From CAYJAB01 sp964368305 (GTDB taxonomy: Bacteria; Bacillota_I; Bacilli_A; Erysipelotrichales; Erysipelotrichaceae), in NCBI GenBank assembly GCA_964368305.1, contig CAYJAB010000002.1:1-64000 (forward strand): a DNA stretch of 64,000 nt, written 5' to 3'. The notes below the pieces were generated by a model. That model made no database searches and was not told where the DNA came from. It worked only from the letters and a program-made list of their open reading frames with translations. This document shows, piece after piece, positions 1 to 8,021 of the stretch. Positions within the stretch are counted from its first letter, which is position 1. The number at the start of each line of letters is the position of its first letter. Made by a program: the position numbers and the translations under genes.

Positions 1-1
1 A

Positions 2-505
2 GATTCTTTAGGAAGAGAGTGGCAGTGTGGAACAATTCAATTAGATATGAATTTACCTGAGAGATTTGATATTTCATATATTGAAAGCGATGGATCAAAA
101 CAAAGACCAATTATGTTACATCGTGTAATTTTTGGTTCTATTGAAAGATTCATTGGTATTTTAATTGAACATTATGCTGGTGCATTCCCACTTTGGTTAG
201 CTCCAAAACAGTTGGTAGTTATACCAGTACATCAAGAGAAACATTTAGCGTATTCTCAAGAAATTGTAGAAAAGTTTAAAGATTTAGGTGTAAGATGTGT
301 ATTAGATGATCGTAATGAGAAATTGGGTTATCGTATTCGTGAAGCACAAATGAAGAAAATTCCATATCAACTAATTATTGGTGAACAAGAAGTTGAAAGT
401 CGCTCAGTAAATATTAGAAAATTTGGAGAAACAGAACAATTCTCATTAGGATTAGATGAATTTATCGAAAGAGTGATTTCTGAAATCAAGGAGAAAAAAC
501 AATGA
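2..505 (+). CDS. thrS: Threonine--tRNA ligase, C-terminal part (5' end outside window)
   Basis: The reading frame is open from the first bases of the window, so this is the 3' end of a longer gene. The visible ~167 residues read DSLGREWQCGTIQLD (the end of the class II catalytic core, motif 3 region) followed by the anticodon-binding domain (AFPLWLAPKQ, IPVHQE, VRCVLDDRNEKLGYRIREAQ, KIPYQLIIGEQE), which is typical of ThrRS. The cytoplasmic enzyme charges tRNA-Thr with threonine. The internal ATG at 47 is not a real start because homology continues upstream of it. Its TGA stop overlaps the ATG of the downstream lipoprotein gene by 4 nt, so the two are probably co-transcribed. The N-terminal TGS/editing domains cannot be assessed. 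Confidence 0.95.
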   Translation, partial: DSLGREWQCGTIQLDMNLPERFDISYIESDGSKQRPIMLHRVIFGSIERFIGILIEHYAGAFPLWLAPKQLVVIPVHQEKHLAYSQEIVEKFKDLGVRCVLDDRNEKLGYRIREAQMKKIPYQLIIGEQEVESRSVNIRKFGETEQFSLGLDEFIERVISEIKEKKQ

Positions 506-1398
506 TGAAAAAATTAATGAGCCTTTGCCTTGTATTGCTTTTAGTATTAAGTGGATGTAGTACTCCAAAAGAGGAGAAACAGTTAAAAGTTTTAGCGCCA
601 AAAGGTGCTCCAAGTATTGCACTTGCAGCATATTATCAAGAAAATCCAGATTCAGTGGAGTTTGTGGATGGTGCAGATGTTATTAGTGCAGCGCTTGTTA
701 GTCCAACATCAGAGTATGATGTTATTATCGCACCTATTAATTTAGGTGCAGTATTAATAGAAAAAGAGAGTACAGAATATCGTTTAGACGCAGTTGTCAC
801 TTGGGGTAATTTATATATGGTGGAGAATACAGAACTAAAAGAGAGTGATTTACCAGTTGCGGTTTTCGGAGAAGGAGCTGTACCTCAAAAAATATTTAAT
901 ACAGCACTTCAAAACGTAGAATTTTCCCAAGAAATTAAATATTTTAATAGTGTTGTAGACGTTCAAGCACAACTACTTTCATCAAAAGCTTCTTATGGTT
1001 TAGTTGCTGAACCTGCATTAACAGCTATGATGGCAAAAGCAAGTGAACAAGGACTTGAATTATCTGTTGTATATAACCTTCAAGAAAAATGGAGTGAAGT
1101 TACAGGTCAATCAAATTATCCACAAGCTGCTGTCTTTGTAAAGGAAGAGGTTGCGAAAGAGTATGCGGATGAACTTGAGTCATTATCTGAAATGATGGCA
1201 TCAGTGAATGTAGATAATATTGCGACATATCTTTCAGGAAATGAAGAGGTGTTTGGTACACCGCCTGTAGCGGTTTTAAGTAAAGCATTTGATAATATGA
1301 ATATTGAATATGCAAAAGCAAAAGATAAAGAAGCTGAAATTTTAAGATTTTTAGAGCTTTATAATATTACAAGTATTGAAAAACTTCTTATTGATTAA
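502..1398 (+). CDS. ABC importer substrate-binding lipoprotein
   Basis: The protein is 298 aa. It has a lipoprotein signal peptide: basic MMKKL, a hydrophobic stretch, then the lipobox LSGC with the acylated Cys near residue 19. It should therefore be tethered to the outer face of the membrane. The mature part resembles the NMT1/taurine-thiamine type of periplasmic-binding fold (KVLAPKGAPSIALAAYY near the N terminus; GLVAEPALT near residue 170). The substrate cannot be read from sequence. The start at ATG 502 sits 8 nt after AAGGAG; an in-frame ATG at 505 is the alternative. The gene overlaps thrS by 4 nt and is followed by a terminator overlapping its own stop, then by a promoter and the permease gene. 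No ATPase gene is adjacent. Confidence 0.8.
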   Translation: MMKKLMSLCLVLLLVLSGCSTPKEEKQLKVLAPKGAPSIALAAYYQENPDSVEFVDGADVISAALVSPTSEYDVIIAPINLGAVLIEKESTEYRLDAVVTWGNLYMVENTELKESDLPVAVFGEGAVPQKIFNTALQNVEFSQEIKYFNSVVDVQAQLLSSKASYGLVAEPALTAMMAKASEQGLELSVVYNLQEKWSEVTGQSNYPQAAVFVKEEVAKEYADELESLSEMMASVNVDNIATYLSGNEEVFGTPPVAVLSKAFDNMNIEYAKAKDKEAEILRFLELYNITSIEKLLID

Positions 1399-1410
1399 GA
1401 AGTTTTTTTC
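1381..1410 (+). terminator. Intrinsic terminator overlapping the end of the lipoprotein gene
   Basis: A perfect 10-bp stem (1381-1390 with 1396-1405, 5-nt loop) is followed by a T run at 1403-1409. The stem includes the last codons and the stop codon of the upstream gene. Confidence 0.85.
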
Positions 1411-1412
1411 TA

Positions 1413-1421
1413 TGGTATAAT
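1413..1421 (+). promoter_or_regulatory. Extended -10 promoter for the permease gene
   Basis: TGGTATAAT (TGn plus a consensus -10) lies just after the terminator and 19 nt before the ATG at 1440. A weak TTGATT at 1391-1396 could serve as a -35 with 19-nt spacing. The ribosome-binding site is AGAGGAGAG at 1425-1433. Confidence 0.6.
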
Positions 1422-1439
1422 AAAGAGAGGAGAGATAGT

Positions 1440-2165
1440 ATGAACAAAAATAAACTGTTATTTATTTTAAGTTTGATGGTGTTTTGGTATTTTTTAGCTT
1501 TACATCTAGACAATGAAATAATTTTGCCAAATCAAGTAGATGTCTTAACTTATATGATTGGACAGCTTTTTTCAGTTTCATTTTATCAGGTTGTTTTGGC
1601 GACCTTTTCGAGAATGTTATTGGGACTTACCATTGCAGTTTTTACAGCGATCATACTTGCTACTTTATCTAGTATGTTTAAGTGGGTTAAAGATATATCT
1701 ACGACACTTGTTAGTATCTTACAAGCAATTCCAAATATATCATTTATTATAATTTTACTTATTTGGTTTGGTTCAAATACAAGTGTTATCATTGTGAGTT
1801 TATTGGTCTTATTTCCTATTTTCTTTCAAAGCATACTCACAGGTATTTCATCCATTGAACAACAATTAAAAGATGTGTATTTAGTATATCCTGTATCTAG
1901 ATATAAATTAGTGACACAAGTCTACATCCCTCAAGTAAAGTTTTATTTGCTTGGAAGCCTTAAAGTCGCTGTAGGACTGGGATTTAAGGTGAGTGTAATG
2001 GCAGAGATCTTAACACAAGTTTCAGTTGGTATTGGAAGGCAAATGAACTATAGTCGTAACATGTTGGATATGGCTGCATTATTTTCATGGACTATTTGGA
2101 TTATAATTATTTCACTAGCATTGGATAAACTAATTGATAAAATAAAAGAAAAGGTAATGCAATAA
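1440..2165 (+). CDS. ABC transporter permease (SsuC/ThiX-like)
   Basis: The protein is 241 aa with about six hydrophobic segments, spaced as in binding-protein-dependent permeases of the taurine/nitrate/thiamine group. The cytoplasmic EAA loop is recognisable but divergent (KDVYLVYPVSRYKLVTQVYIPQ near residues 143-164). It would form the channel for the lipoprotein encoded just upstream. It has its own extended -10 promoter even though its partner lies upstream. The expected third component, a nucleotide-binding subunit, is not in the window; the next gene encodes an EcsC-family protein instead. The call rests on topology and the EAA-like loop; substrate unknown. Confidence 0.8.
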   Translation: MNKNKLLFILSLMVFWYFLALHLDNEIILPNQVDVLTYMIGQLFSVSFYQVVLATFSRMLLGLTIAVFTAIILATLSSMFKWVKDISTTLVSILQAIPNISFIIILLIWFGSNTSVIIVSLLVLFPIFFQSILTGISSIEQQLKDVYLVYPVSRYKLVTQVYIPQVKFYLLGSLKVAVGLGFKVSVMAEILTQVSVGIGRQMNYSRNMLDMAALFSWTIWIIIISLALDKLIDKIKEKVMQ

Positions 2166-2166
2166 G

Positions 2167-2838
2167 ATGTGTTCTTTAAGAAGTATTCAAATAAAAGAAA
2201 ATGATTTCTTAAAAAAATATAATGTAAGAAGTGATTTAAAAATCGAGACATATATCAATAATAAAATCCCACAAAAAGTAAATGTTTCATTAAATAATGC
2301 ATTTAAAAAATCATTTATTTTGATTTTAGATAAAGGTAAAATAAAAAGTAATCCTATTAAAAGTGTAAATGATATCAATCAAAAAAACTTACGAATTTCT
2401 ATGATTAAAGGGATAGGATTTGGAGTGTTTGGGATTGGAATAGCAGATATACCAATTTTTATCACGCATTTGTTAAATTCGATATATGAGATTTCTAATT
2501 ATCATGGGTTTACACATTTAGACGAAGAAGAGAAAATATTTATACTTAAATCTATCATTGCAGCTTTAAAGTATGATAAAGAGCTTGTTTATGCGAATAT
2601 TGAAATAAATCGTTTTATCTTAACAGGAGAATTTATAGATAACTCAGATTATCAAAATTTATCAGATGAAGTTGCTAAACTATTAGCGAAGCAATTAACG
2701 ACTATAAAGTTTATACAAGGAATTCCTATTTTTGGTATGGTAGGTGGTGCAATAGATACACTTGTTACGAAACGAATATTAGAGTATGTAGAAATAAAGT
2801 ATGCCTATCGAGAAATAATGCAAAAGAAAACCGGATAA
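2167..2838 (+). CDS. EcsC family protein
   Basis: The protein is 223 aa. The central part contains glycine-rich hydrophobic segments and motifs characteristic of the EcsC family (GFGVFGIGIADIPIFITHLLNSIY near residues 83-105; IQGIPIFGMVGGAIDT near 193-208). EcsC in Bacillus belongs to the Ecs ABC transporter locus, but the function of stand-alone family members is unknown. It starts one base after the permease stop, so translation is coupled; the only upstream purine tract, AAAAGG near 2150, is far from the ATG. It ends at a strong terminator shared with convergent proS. There are no ABC ATPase motifs (Walker A/B), so it cannot replace the missing ATPase. Confidence 0.75.
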   Translation: MCSLRSIQIKENDFLKKYNVRSDLKIETYINNKIPQKVNVSLNNAFKKSFILILDKGKIKSNPIKSVNDINQKNLRISMIKGIGFGVFGIGIADIPIFITHLLNSIYEISNYHGFTHLDEEEKIFILKSIIAALKYDKELVYANIEINRFILTGEFIDNSDYQNLSDEVAKLLAKQLTTIKFIQGIPIFGMVGGAIDTLVTKRILEYVEIKYAYREIMQKKTG

Positions 2839-2858
2839 ATAGTATCCGGTTTATTTTA
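2822..2858. terminator. Bidirectional terminator between ecsC-like gene and proS
   Basis: A 10-bp stem (2828-2837 / 2843-2852) is flanked by an A-rich stretch on the left and a T-rich stretch on the right, so it can work for both convergent genes. It overlaps the last base pairs of proS. Confidence 0.85.
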
Positions 2859-4542
2859 TTAGTGATTGAATTAACTCAACAACTGTATCAATATCTACAA
2901 GTTCTACGTCTTGTTTTGTACGGTGTTTAAGTTCAAGTTTGCCATCGGCAATTGTTTTACCAACAGTTATTCTTAGTGGAATACCAATTAATTCCATATC
3001 ATTAAACTTAACGCCAGCTCTTTCGTCTCTATCATCTAAGACAACATCGATGTTTATTTGTCTGAATTTTTCATATAATTCATTCGCTAGTTGAACTTGT
3101 TCTTCAACTTTTGTATTAATGATTACAATACCTACTTTAAATGGAGCGATTTCCATTGGCCATACGATTCCTTTTTCATCTGCGAATTGTTCAGCTACTG
3201 CAGCCATACAACGCCCAGTACCGATTCCATATGAACCCATATAAACATCTTGTAGTTTATTTGTAGAATCAAGGTATTCAAGACCTAATGCTTTAGAATA
3301 TTTAGTCCCTAACTTAAATGTATTTCCAATCTCAATTCCTTTTTTAAAGTGAATTGTTCCACCGCAGTTTGGACATGTATCTCCATGTTGAATTTCTCTG
3401 ATATCGCTTGTATGAATAGCTGTAAAATCAGATAGATTAACATTAATAAAGTGATGGTCATTTTGGTTTGCTCCAACAATGAAATTTTTCATCATTGAAA
3501 TTTCATTGTCCATAATTACAGGACATTTTAAATCAATTGGACCTGCAAATCCAGTGTTAGCATTTGTAATGTTAAACACAACTTCTTTATCAGCAAGTTC
3601 AATATCTGCAGCATTTAATAATTTTCTAACCTTTGTTTCATTTACATCACGATCACCACGAACCATAATCGCATATGGTTGATTGTCCACTTTATAAATC
3701 AAAGTTTTAACGAATTTTTCTGCAGGTAAGTTTAAAAATGCACTTACTTCTTCAATTGTTTTTGCGGTTGGTGTATGTACAAGTTGTTTTTCAAGAAGCG
3801 CTTCTTCGCTATTTACTGTAATATTGATACATTCAGCAACTTCTAAATTTCGTGAGAAATCACATTTATCACAAAGAACGATTACATCCTCTCCAATATC
3901 TGTTATTGCTTGAAACTCTTCTGATAATAAACCACCCATTACACCCGTATCCGCTTTTACAATTGTATAGTCTAATTTTAATCTATCAAAGATATTTTTA
4001 TATGCATTGAATATTTTAGTATAAGAAACATCTAATCCTGCTAAGTCTTGATCAAAAGTATATGCATCTTTCATAATAAATTCGCGTACACGAATTAGAC
4101 CAAAGCGAGGACGCGGCTCATCTCTAAATTTAGTTTGGAATTGATATAAACTAAATGGTAAATCCTTATATGATCTAACGTTCATTGCTGCAGCAACTCC
4201 AAACAACTCTTCATGCGTTGGACCTAAAACAAACGGCTTATTGAAACGATCCTTAAGTGAAAACATACTACTACCAAATCCTGCACGTCTTCCGCTTTCA
4301 ATATAGACTTCCTCTGGAATTAATGTAGGCATCAATAATTCCTGACATCCAGTTGCATCCATTTCTTCACGCACAATACGTTCAATATTTTTCAGTACTT
4401 TGTATCCAAGTGGCATGTACATATACACACCAGATGAACTCTTTTTAACCATACCTGCTCTTGCAAGTAAGTTGCCACTTGTGGAATCTTCATCTTTTAC
4501 GTTTTCTCGTAATGTGTAGAAAAAGCTTTGTTTTAATTTCAT
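2851..4542 (-). CDS. proS: Proline--tRNA ligase
   Basis: The protein is 563 aa, the usual length for the bacterial (three-domain) ProRS. It attaches proline to tRNA-Pro in the cytoplasm. The class II core shows motif 1/2 (MPTLIPEEVYIESGR; FRDEPRPRFGLIRVREFIMKDAYTFD), then the editing INS domain (about residues 225-400), motif 3 (GSYGIGTGRCMAAVAEQ) and the C-terminal anticodon-binding domain (IINTKVEEQVQLANELYEKF, VLDDRDERAGVKFND). Start ATG 4542 has an AAGGGAG ribosome-binding site. A promoter lies in the short gap to the upstream exchanger gene, which is on the same strand. Confidence 0.97.
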   Translation of the reverse strand: MKLKQSFFYTLRENVKDEDSTSGNLLARAGMVKKSSSGVYMYMPLGYKVLKNIERIVREEMDATGCQELLMPTLIPEEVYIESGRRAGFGSSMFSLKDRFNKPFVLGPTHEELFGVAAAMNVRSYKDLPFSLYQFQTKFRDEPRPRFGLIRVREFIMKDAYTFDQDLAGLDVSYTKIFNAYKNIFDRLKLDYTIVKADTGVMGGLLSEEFQAITDIGEDVIVLCDKCDFSRNLEVAECINITVNSEEALLEKQLVHTPTAKTIEEVSAFLNLPAEKFVKTLIYKVDNQPYAIMVRGDRDVNETKVRKLLNAADIELADKEVVFNITNANTGFAGPIDLKCPVIMDNEISMMKNFIVGANQNDHHFINVNLSDFTAIHTSDIREIQHGDTCPNCGGTIHFKKGIEIGNTFKLGTKYSKALGLEYLDSTNKLQDVYMGSYGIGTGRCMAAVAEQFADEKGIVWPMEIAPFKVGIVIINTKVEEQVQLANELYEKFRQINIDVVLDDRDERAGVKFNDMELIGIPLRITVGKTIADGKLELKHRTKQDVELVDIDTVVELIQSLIK

Positions 4543-4572
4543 AAGTTAATACTCCCTTAAATCTCTTGTATT

Positions 4573-4581
4573 ATTATAGCA
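4573..4581 (-). promoter_or_regulatory. Extended -10 promoter of proS
   Basis: On the minus strand TGCTATAAT (TGn-TATAAT) lies about 30 nt upstream of the proS start. No convincing -35 is seen, as is usual for extended -10 promoters. Confidence 0.5.
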
Positions 4582-4583
4582 TA

Positions 4584-5528
4584 TTAAAGTACTAAGAAAA
4601 GCACATAGCATAGTATAATCAAAATTGAGCAAATAATATGCAGCATTTTGTTTTTTGTACGTAATAATAAGTATACAAATGGTGTTGCAATAATACCATA
4701 TATTAATAATGCTAATGTTTTTGGATCAGTGAAATTATATACACCTGAACCGTTATAAGTAAAATCCGCTACGACCAATATAATAAAGTTAAATAAATTG
4801 CTTCCTACAATATTTCCAATCGCAATATTCACATTTTTAAGTTTAAACAATGCAATTGTAGAAGAAAGTTCTGGCAGTGAAGTAGCCACACCTAAGAACA
4901 ATGCACCAGCAAATCCAGCACCTAAGTTATGAATTGTAGCTATTTCATCTGTGATATAAGTAATTATAATACTTGTGATTACAATTCCCACTGCAACTGC
5001 TGCAAATCGTACTAATACTTGTTTAACAGTAAGGGGATTTGTATCCTCATCCTCATTTTCCGCAGATGTATCTGAAGACATACTTTTTATTCCTATTACA
5101 TAAACAATCAAAATCAAAATAGAAGTAATATTTACATGACCAATATCAAAATTCAAGAAGTTAATCATTTTTAAGAAAATAAGAACATAAATAACTAATA
5201 CGAAAATGCATGTTTTCAAATGGCTGTTTGAAATCTTTGAATCTTTATAAATATTCAAAAATAGTAAGACAATTACAGCTAAAGCAGCAACATTAAATAA
5301 ATTACTTCCTAAAATATTACCAATACTTAATTCAGGTTTATCTAAGAATAAAGTTGAAGATAAACTAGTGAACAATTCAGGAAGAGAAGTTACTGCAGAT
5401 AATAATACACCTCCGATAAATGCACCAGACAATTTTGTTTTTTTATCTAATAAGTCAACATATTGACTTGCTTTATTAGAGAAAAATACGATTGCTACAA
5501 CAGCAATTAAATAAGTAAAATAAATCAT
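4584..5528 (-). CDS. CaCA-family cation exchanger (YrbG-like), probable Mn2+/Ca2+ exporter
   Basis: The protein is 314 aa from ATG 5528, which has an AAAGAGGGA site 6 nt upstream. The longer in-frame start at 5564 lies inside the terminator hairpin and is unlikely. It is an integral membrane antiporter with two inverted halves of about five helices. Each half carries the family alpha-repeat: GGVLLSAVTSLPELFTS with GNILGSNLFN in the first, and GALFLGVATSLPELSST with GNIVGSNLFN in the second. The halves are joined by an acidic loop (SAENEDEDTNP). Family members exchange Ca2+ for Na+ or H+. Here a yybP-ykoY-type riboswitch and terminator precede the gene, so Mn2+ export is the inferred role. Confidence 0.85.
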   Translation of the reverse strand: MIYFTYLIAVVAIVFFSNKASQYVDLLDKKTKLSGAFIGGVLLSAVTSLPELFTSLSSTLFLDKPELSIGNILGSNLFNVAALAVIVLLFLNIYKDSKISNSHLKTCIFVLVIYVLIFLKMINFLNFDIGHVNITSILILIVYVIGIKSMSSDTSAENEDEDTNPLTVKQVLVRFAAVAVGIVITSIIITYITDEIATIHNLGAGFAGALFLGVATSLPELSSTIALFKLKNVNIAIGNIVGSNLFNFIILVVADFTYNGSGVYNFTDPKTLALLIYGIIATPFVYLLLRTKNKMLHIICSILIILCYVLFLVL

Positions 5529-5547
5529 TTTTAATCCCTCTTTCATT

Positions 5548-5577
5548 AAAAAAAACAAGTACACTGTACTTGTTTTT
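5548..5577 (-). terminator. Riboswitch expression-platform terminator
   Basis: A perfect 12-bp stem with a 3-nt loop (5551-5577) is followed on the minus strand by eight T's, between the aptamer and the exchanger gene. Its 5' arm ACAAGT can instead pair with an upstream ACTTGT (minus strand, 5590-5595), giving an antiterminator. Confidence 0.85.
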
Positions 5578-5610
5578 AATACAAATTATACAAGTCAGTA
5601 TATAAGTATA

Positions 5611-5699
5611 CCCGACTTGAGTCTCATCAATTAAGATAAACCAGGCAAATGCCATGTATGTTGATTTATCACGCAATGCGCCGATTACTCCCTCAAGAG
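5611..5699 (-). promoter_or_regulatory. yybP-ykoY-type (manganese) riboswitch aptamer
   Basis: Read on the minus strand, the leader has a P1 helix CTTGAG (5697-5692) with CTCAAG (5621-5616). It also has the conserved GGGAGTA just inside P1, then TCAACATAC, a GGC...GCC hairpin, CTGGTTTATC and TGATGAGACTC before the closing strand, as I recall for yybP-ykoY RNAs. The P1 3' strand overlaps CAAGTC, which can pair with GACTTG downstream. Forming P1 (ligand bound) would free GACTTGT to disrupt the terminator, consistent with an ON switch. The class is recognised by eye and not checked against a covariance model. Confidence 0.75.
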
Positions 5700-5706
5700 T
5701 CATTTA

Positions 5707-5735
5707 AATTTATCATATTTTCCTAGTTTAGTCAA
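5707..5735 (-). promoter_or_regulatory. Promoter of the riboswitch-exchanger transcript
   Basis: On the minus strand, TTGACT (5735-5730), a 17-nt spacer and TAAATT (5712-5707) place the transcript start just upstream of the P1 helix. Confidence 0.65.
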
Positions 5736-5744
5736 TAAATTATA

Positions 5745-6491
5745 CTAAAATGTAAGGATTCTTTTTAAGCTTTCTTTCTGATCAACTGTAGGAAAATATT
5801 CAAGTCCAATATAACCTTGATAGCCTAAACTATCAATATAATTTAAAATCATTTTATAATCTAATTCACAATCGTATGGTTCAGCGCGATTTGAAATTCC
5901 AGCTACATGGAAGTGACCAATTAAGTCAATATTGTTTTGTATATTAGTAAGGATATTTCCTTCGCTAATTTGTTGATGATAAATATCATAGAGTACTTTT
6001 ACATAATCACTGTTTACTATTTTAACAATATCAAAAGCATCTAATGAAGAAGTTAGTAAGTAACCAGGGTGGTCTTTTTTTGTATTTAAAGGTTCAATTA
6101 GTAAAGTGATCTTCTCTTTTTCCAATATCGGGTTAACTAGATTAAGGCAATCTACAATATTTTGAAGTTGAACCTGATAAGGTAAATCTGTCTTATTTCC
6201 TACTTGAGAAATTAGTTTTGTACATCCAAGTTTTTTTGCAACAACAATACTTTCTTTTAGTGCAGTTAAATAATCTTCATGTTTTGTCTGATCACACATA
6301 CTAATAAATTTTTGACAACACGTACTAATATTCAAATCATATTGCTTTGTGTTTGCAATAATAGCATCAATATCTTTATCCCACCAACTCCAAAATTCTA
6401 TTGTTTTATATCCAAGCAAACTGACTTCTTGTAGTCCTTTATAAAATTCATCTTTAGGATATAATGCATCTATACAAACTGAATAGTTCAT
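5745..6491 (-). CDS. Sugar phosphate isomerase/epimerase-like TIM-barrel protein (hydroxypyruvate isomerase-like)
   Basis: The protein is 248 aa from ATG 6491, which has AGGAGAG about 6 nt upstream; the longer frame to 6542 has no such site. It belongs to the AP-endonuclease-2-type TIM barrel family. Metal-site signatures include EPLNTKKDHPGYLL (near residue 140), VKVLYDIYHQQISEGN (near 168), IGHFHVAGISNR (near 195) and a terminal GLEYFP. The N terminus (YSVCIDALYP, KTIEFWSWWDKDID) resembles hydroxypyruvate isomerases. These enzymes interconvert ketose/aldose or hydroxypyruvate/tartronate semialdehyde, but the substrate here is not certain. The gene appears monocistronic; the 3' end is ~10 nt from the promoter of the exchanger gene. 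Confidence 0.75.
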   Translation of the reverse strand: MNYSVCIDALYPKDEFYKGLQEVSLLGYKTIEFWSWWDKDIDAIIANTKQYDLNISTCCQKFISMCDQTKHEDYLTALKESIVVAKKLGCTKLISQVGNKTDLPYQVQLQNIVDCLNLVNPILEKEKITLLIEPLNTKKDHPGYLLTSSLDAFDIVKIVNSDYVKVLYDIYHQQISEGNILTNIQNNIDLIGHFHVAGISNRAEPYDCELDYKMILNYIDSLGYQGYIGLEYFPTVDQKESLKRILTF

Positions 6492-6584
6492 AAAATTCTC
6501 TCCTTTTTTCATAATTATTACACAGTGGTGCGTCATATTCAAATGTAAATTAGGGTAATTAGATGTATAATTTCACAAAATCTA

Positions 6585-6612
6585 TTGATTTTATTTAAAT
6601 ATTAGATATGAT
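6585..6612 (+). promoter_or_regulatory. Promoter of the CBS/DUF21 gene
   Basis: TTGATT (6585-6590), a 16-nt spacer and TATGAT (6607-6612) lie in the divergent gap upstream of the gene at 6666. Confidence 0.55.
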
Positions 6613-6665
6613 AATACTTATAAGTTTATTAGAATAAGACATAAACCTTATTCAAGGAGAATTAA

Positions 6666-7994
6666 ATGGACCTGGACTCGAGTATACAACTCATATTAAT
6701 TATTGCATTGATTATTTTAAATGGTTTGCTTGTTGCAAGTGAACTTGCTATTTTATCAGTCAATAAAAACAAAGTTAAAACATTAAGTGAAGAAGGAAAT
6801 ACAAATGCGCTAAAATTGGAGAAAATCTTACAAAATCCGCAAAAACTTTTAGTGACAATTAGCATTTGGACTACATTGATTCATTTTGCAGTGAGTATTA
6901 CTGCGACACTAGGAATCTTACATAATTTGACAGAATTTTTAAAATATAATGAAATTACAAATGCATACACAATTGCCTTATTTGTATTAGGATTTTTATT
7001 TGTGTTTTTTATCATTCAATTTGGAGAAGTGCTTCCTAAAAAAATCGCTACTTTAAAAACAGAAGAAATTGCGTATTCGACAGTCGGGTTTATAAGTGTA
7101 CTTCAAGCTGTTTCATCTGTGTTTATATCATTGGTAAATGGTATGTCAAAGTTTATTTTAATTATTGCAGGGTTTAAAGATGATTCATCGTATGAAAAAA
7201 TGTCTAAAGATGAAGTTCGTTTAATGTTAGAAGATGAAAAATATAATGAAGTATTCAATGAGACTGAACAGGAAATGATCGAGGGAATTTTTGAATTTAA
7301 TGATAAAACTGCAGATAAAGTAATGACTCCAAGAACTAAAGTGTATTCAATTGATGTTAATACACCATTAAGTGAGTATTTAGACGAATTAATTAATGAA
7401 AAATATTCACGTGTTCCTGTTTATGAAGATGATATAGACCGTATTATCGGTGTATTATATATGAAAGATTTCATGGTGGAAGCGCGTCGTGTTGGGTTTG
7501 AAAATGTAGATATTAAAAACATTGTACATGAAGCTTATTTTGTTCCAGAAAAGAAAAATATTGATGTACTGTTTAGAGAACTTCAAGAAAAGAAAGTCCA
7601 TATGGCGATGTTAATTGATGAGTATGGAGGATTATCAGGAGTTATTACAATTGAGGACTTGATTGAAGAAATCATGGGTGAGATTGAAGATGAGTATGAT
7701 GAAGAAGAATTTGATATTAAAAAGATAAGTGAAAATGTGTATTTAGTTGATGGAAGTGTATTGATTGAGGAAATGAATGATGAACTTGGTTTGGATTTAG
7801 AAGAAGATGATGAGGATTATGATACAATTGGTGGATTCTTATTAAATCTCTTGGATTCAATTCCTAAAGAAGATGATCATCAAGTCATACAATATAAAAA
7901 TATCTTATTTAAAATTGAAAAAGTTGTAGGAAAAAGAATTGAAACTATTAAAGTTATCATTCAAGATAAATCAAAGAGAGAACATCTTGATTAA
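6666..7994 (+). CDS. HlyC/CorC-type membrane protein (DUF21/CNNM + CBS pair + CorC_HlyC domain)
   Basis: The protein is 442 aa. The N-terminal DUF21/CNNM region has four hydrophobic segments, including the family motif GLLVASELAILSVNK. A CBS pair follows (VMTPRTKVYSIDVNTPLSEYLDEL, SRVPVYEDDIDRIIGVLYMKD, then VHMAMLIDEYGGLSGVITIEDLIEEIMGEIEDEYDEEE) and a C-terminal CorC/HlyC transporter-associated domain ends the protein. The layout is canonical. Relatives are implicated in Mg2+/Co2+ efflux or homeostasis, not haemolysis. ATG 6666 has AAGGAGA upstream. The stop overlaps the -35 of the T-box promoter. Confidence 0.9.
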   Translation: MDLDSSIQLILIIALIILNGLLVASELAILSVNKNKVKTLSEEGNTNALKLEKILQNPQKLLVTISIWTTLIHFAVSITATLGILHNLTEFLKYNEITNAYTIALFVLGFLFVFFIIQFGEVLPKKIATLKTEEIAYSTVGFISVLQAVSSVFISLVNGMSKFILIIAGFKDDSSYEKMSKDEVRLMLEDEKYNEVFNETEQEMIEGIFEFNDKTADKVMTPRTKVYSIDVNTPLSEYLDELINEKYSRVPVYEDDIDRIIGVLYMKDFMVEARRVGFENVDIKNIVHEAYFVPEKKNIDVLFRELQEKKVHMAMLIDEYGGLSGVITIEDLIEEIMGEIEDEYDEEEFDIKKISENVYLVDGSVLIEEMNDELGLDLEEDDEDYDTIGGFLLNLLDSIPKEDDHQVIQYKNILFKIEKVVGKRIETIKVIIQDKSKREHLD

Positions 7995-8015
7995 CATGAA
8001 AGATAATGGTATTAT
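7987..8015 (+). promoter_or_regulatory. Promoter of the hisS-aspS T-box leader
   Basis: TTGATT (7987-7992), an exact 17-nt spacer and an extended -10 TGGTATTAT (TATTAT at 8010-8015) give a start near 8022. Confidence 0.75.
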
Positions 8016-8021
8016 TTAGTA

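Noticed and set aside
2167..2838. Decayed ABC ATPase gene after the permease
   Set aside because: The frame is intact, has no Walker or signature motifs and shows EcsC-family segments, so it is a different protein.
5529..5564. Longer N terminus for the CaCA exchanger (start at 5564)
   Set aside because: It would start inside the terminator hairpin; the ATG at 5528 has a good ribosome-binding site and a typical first membrane helix.
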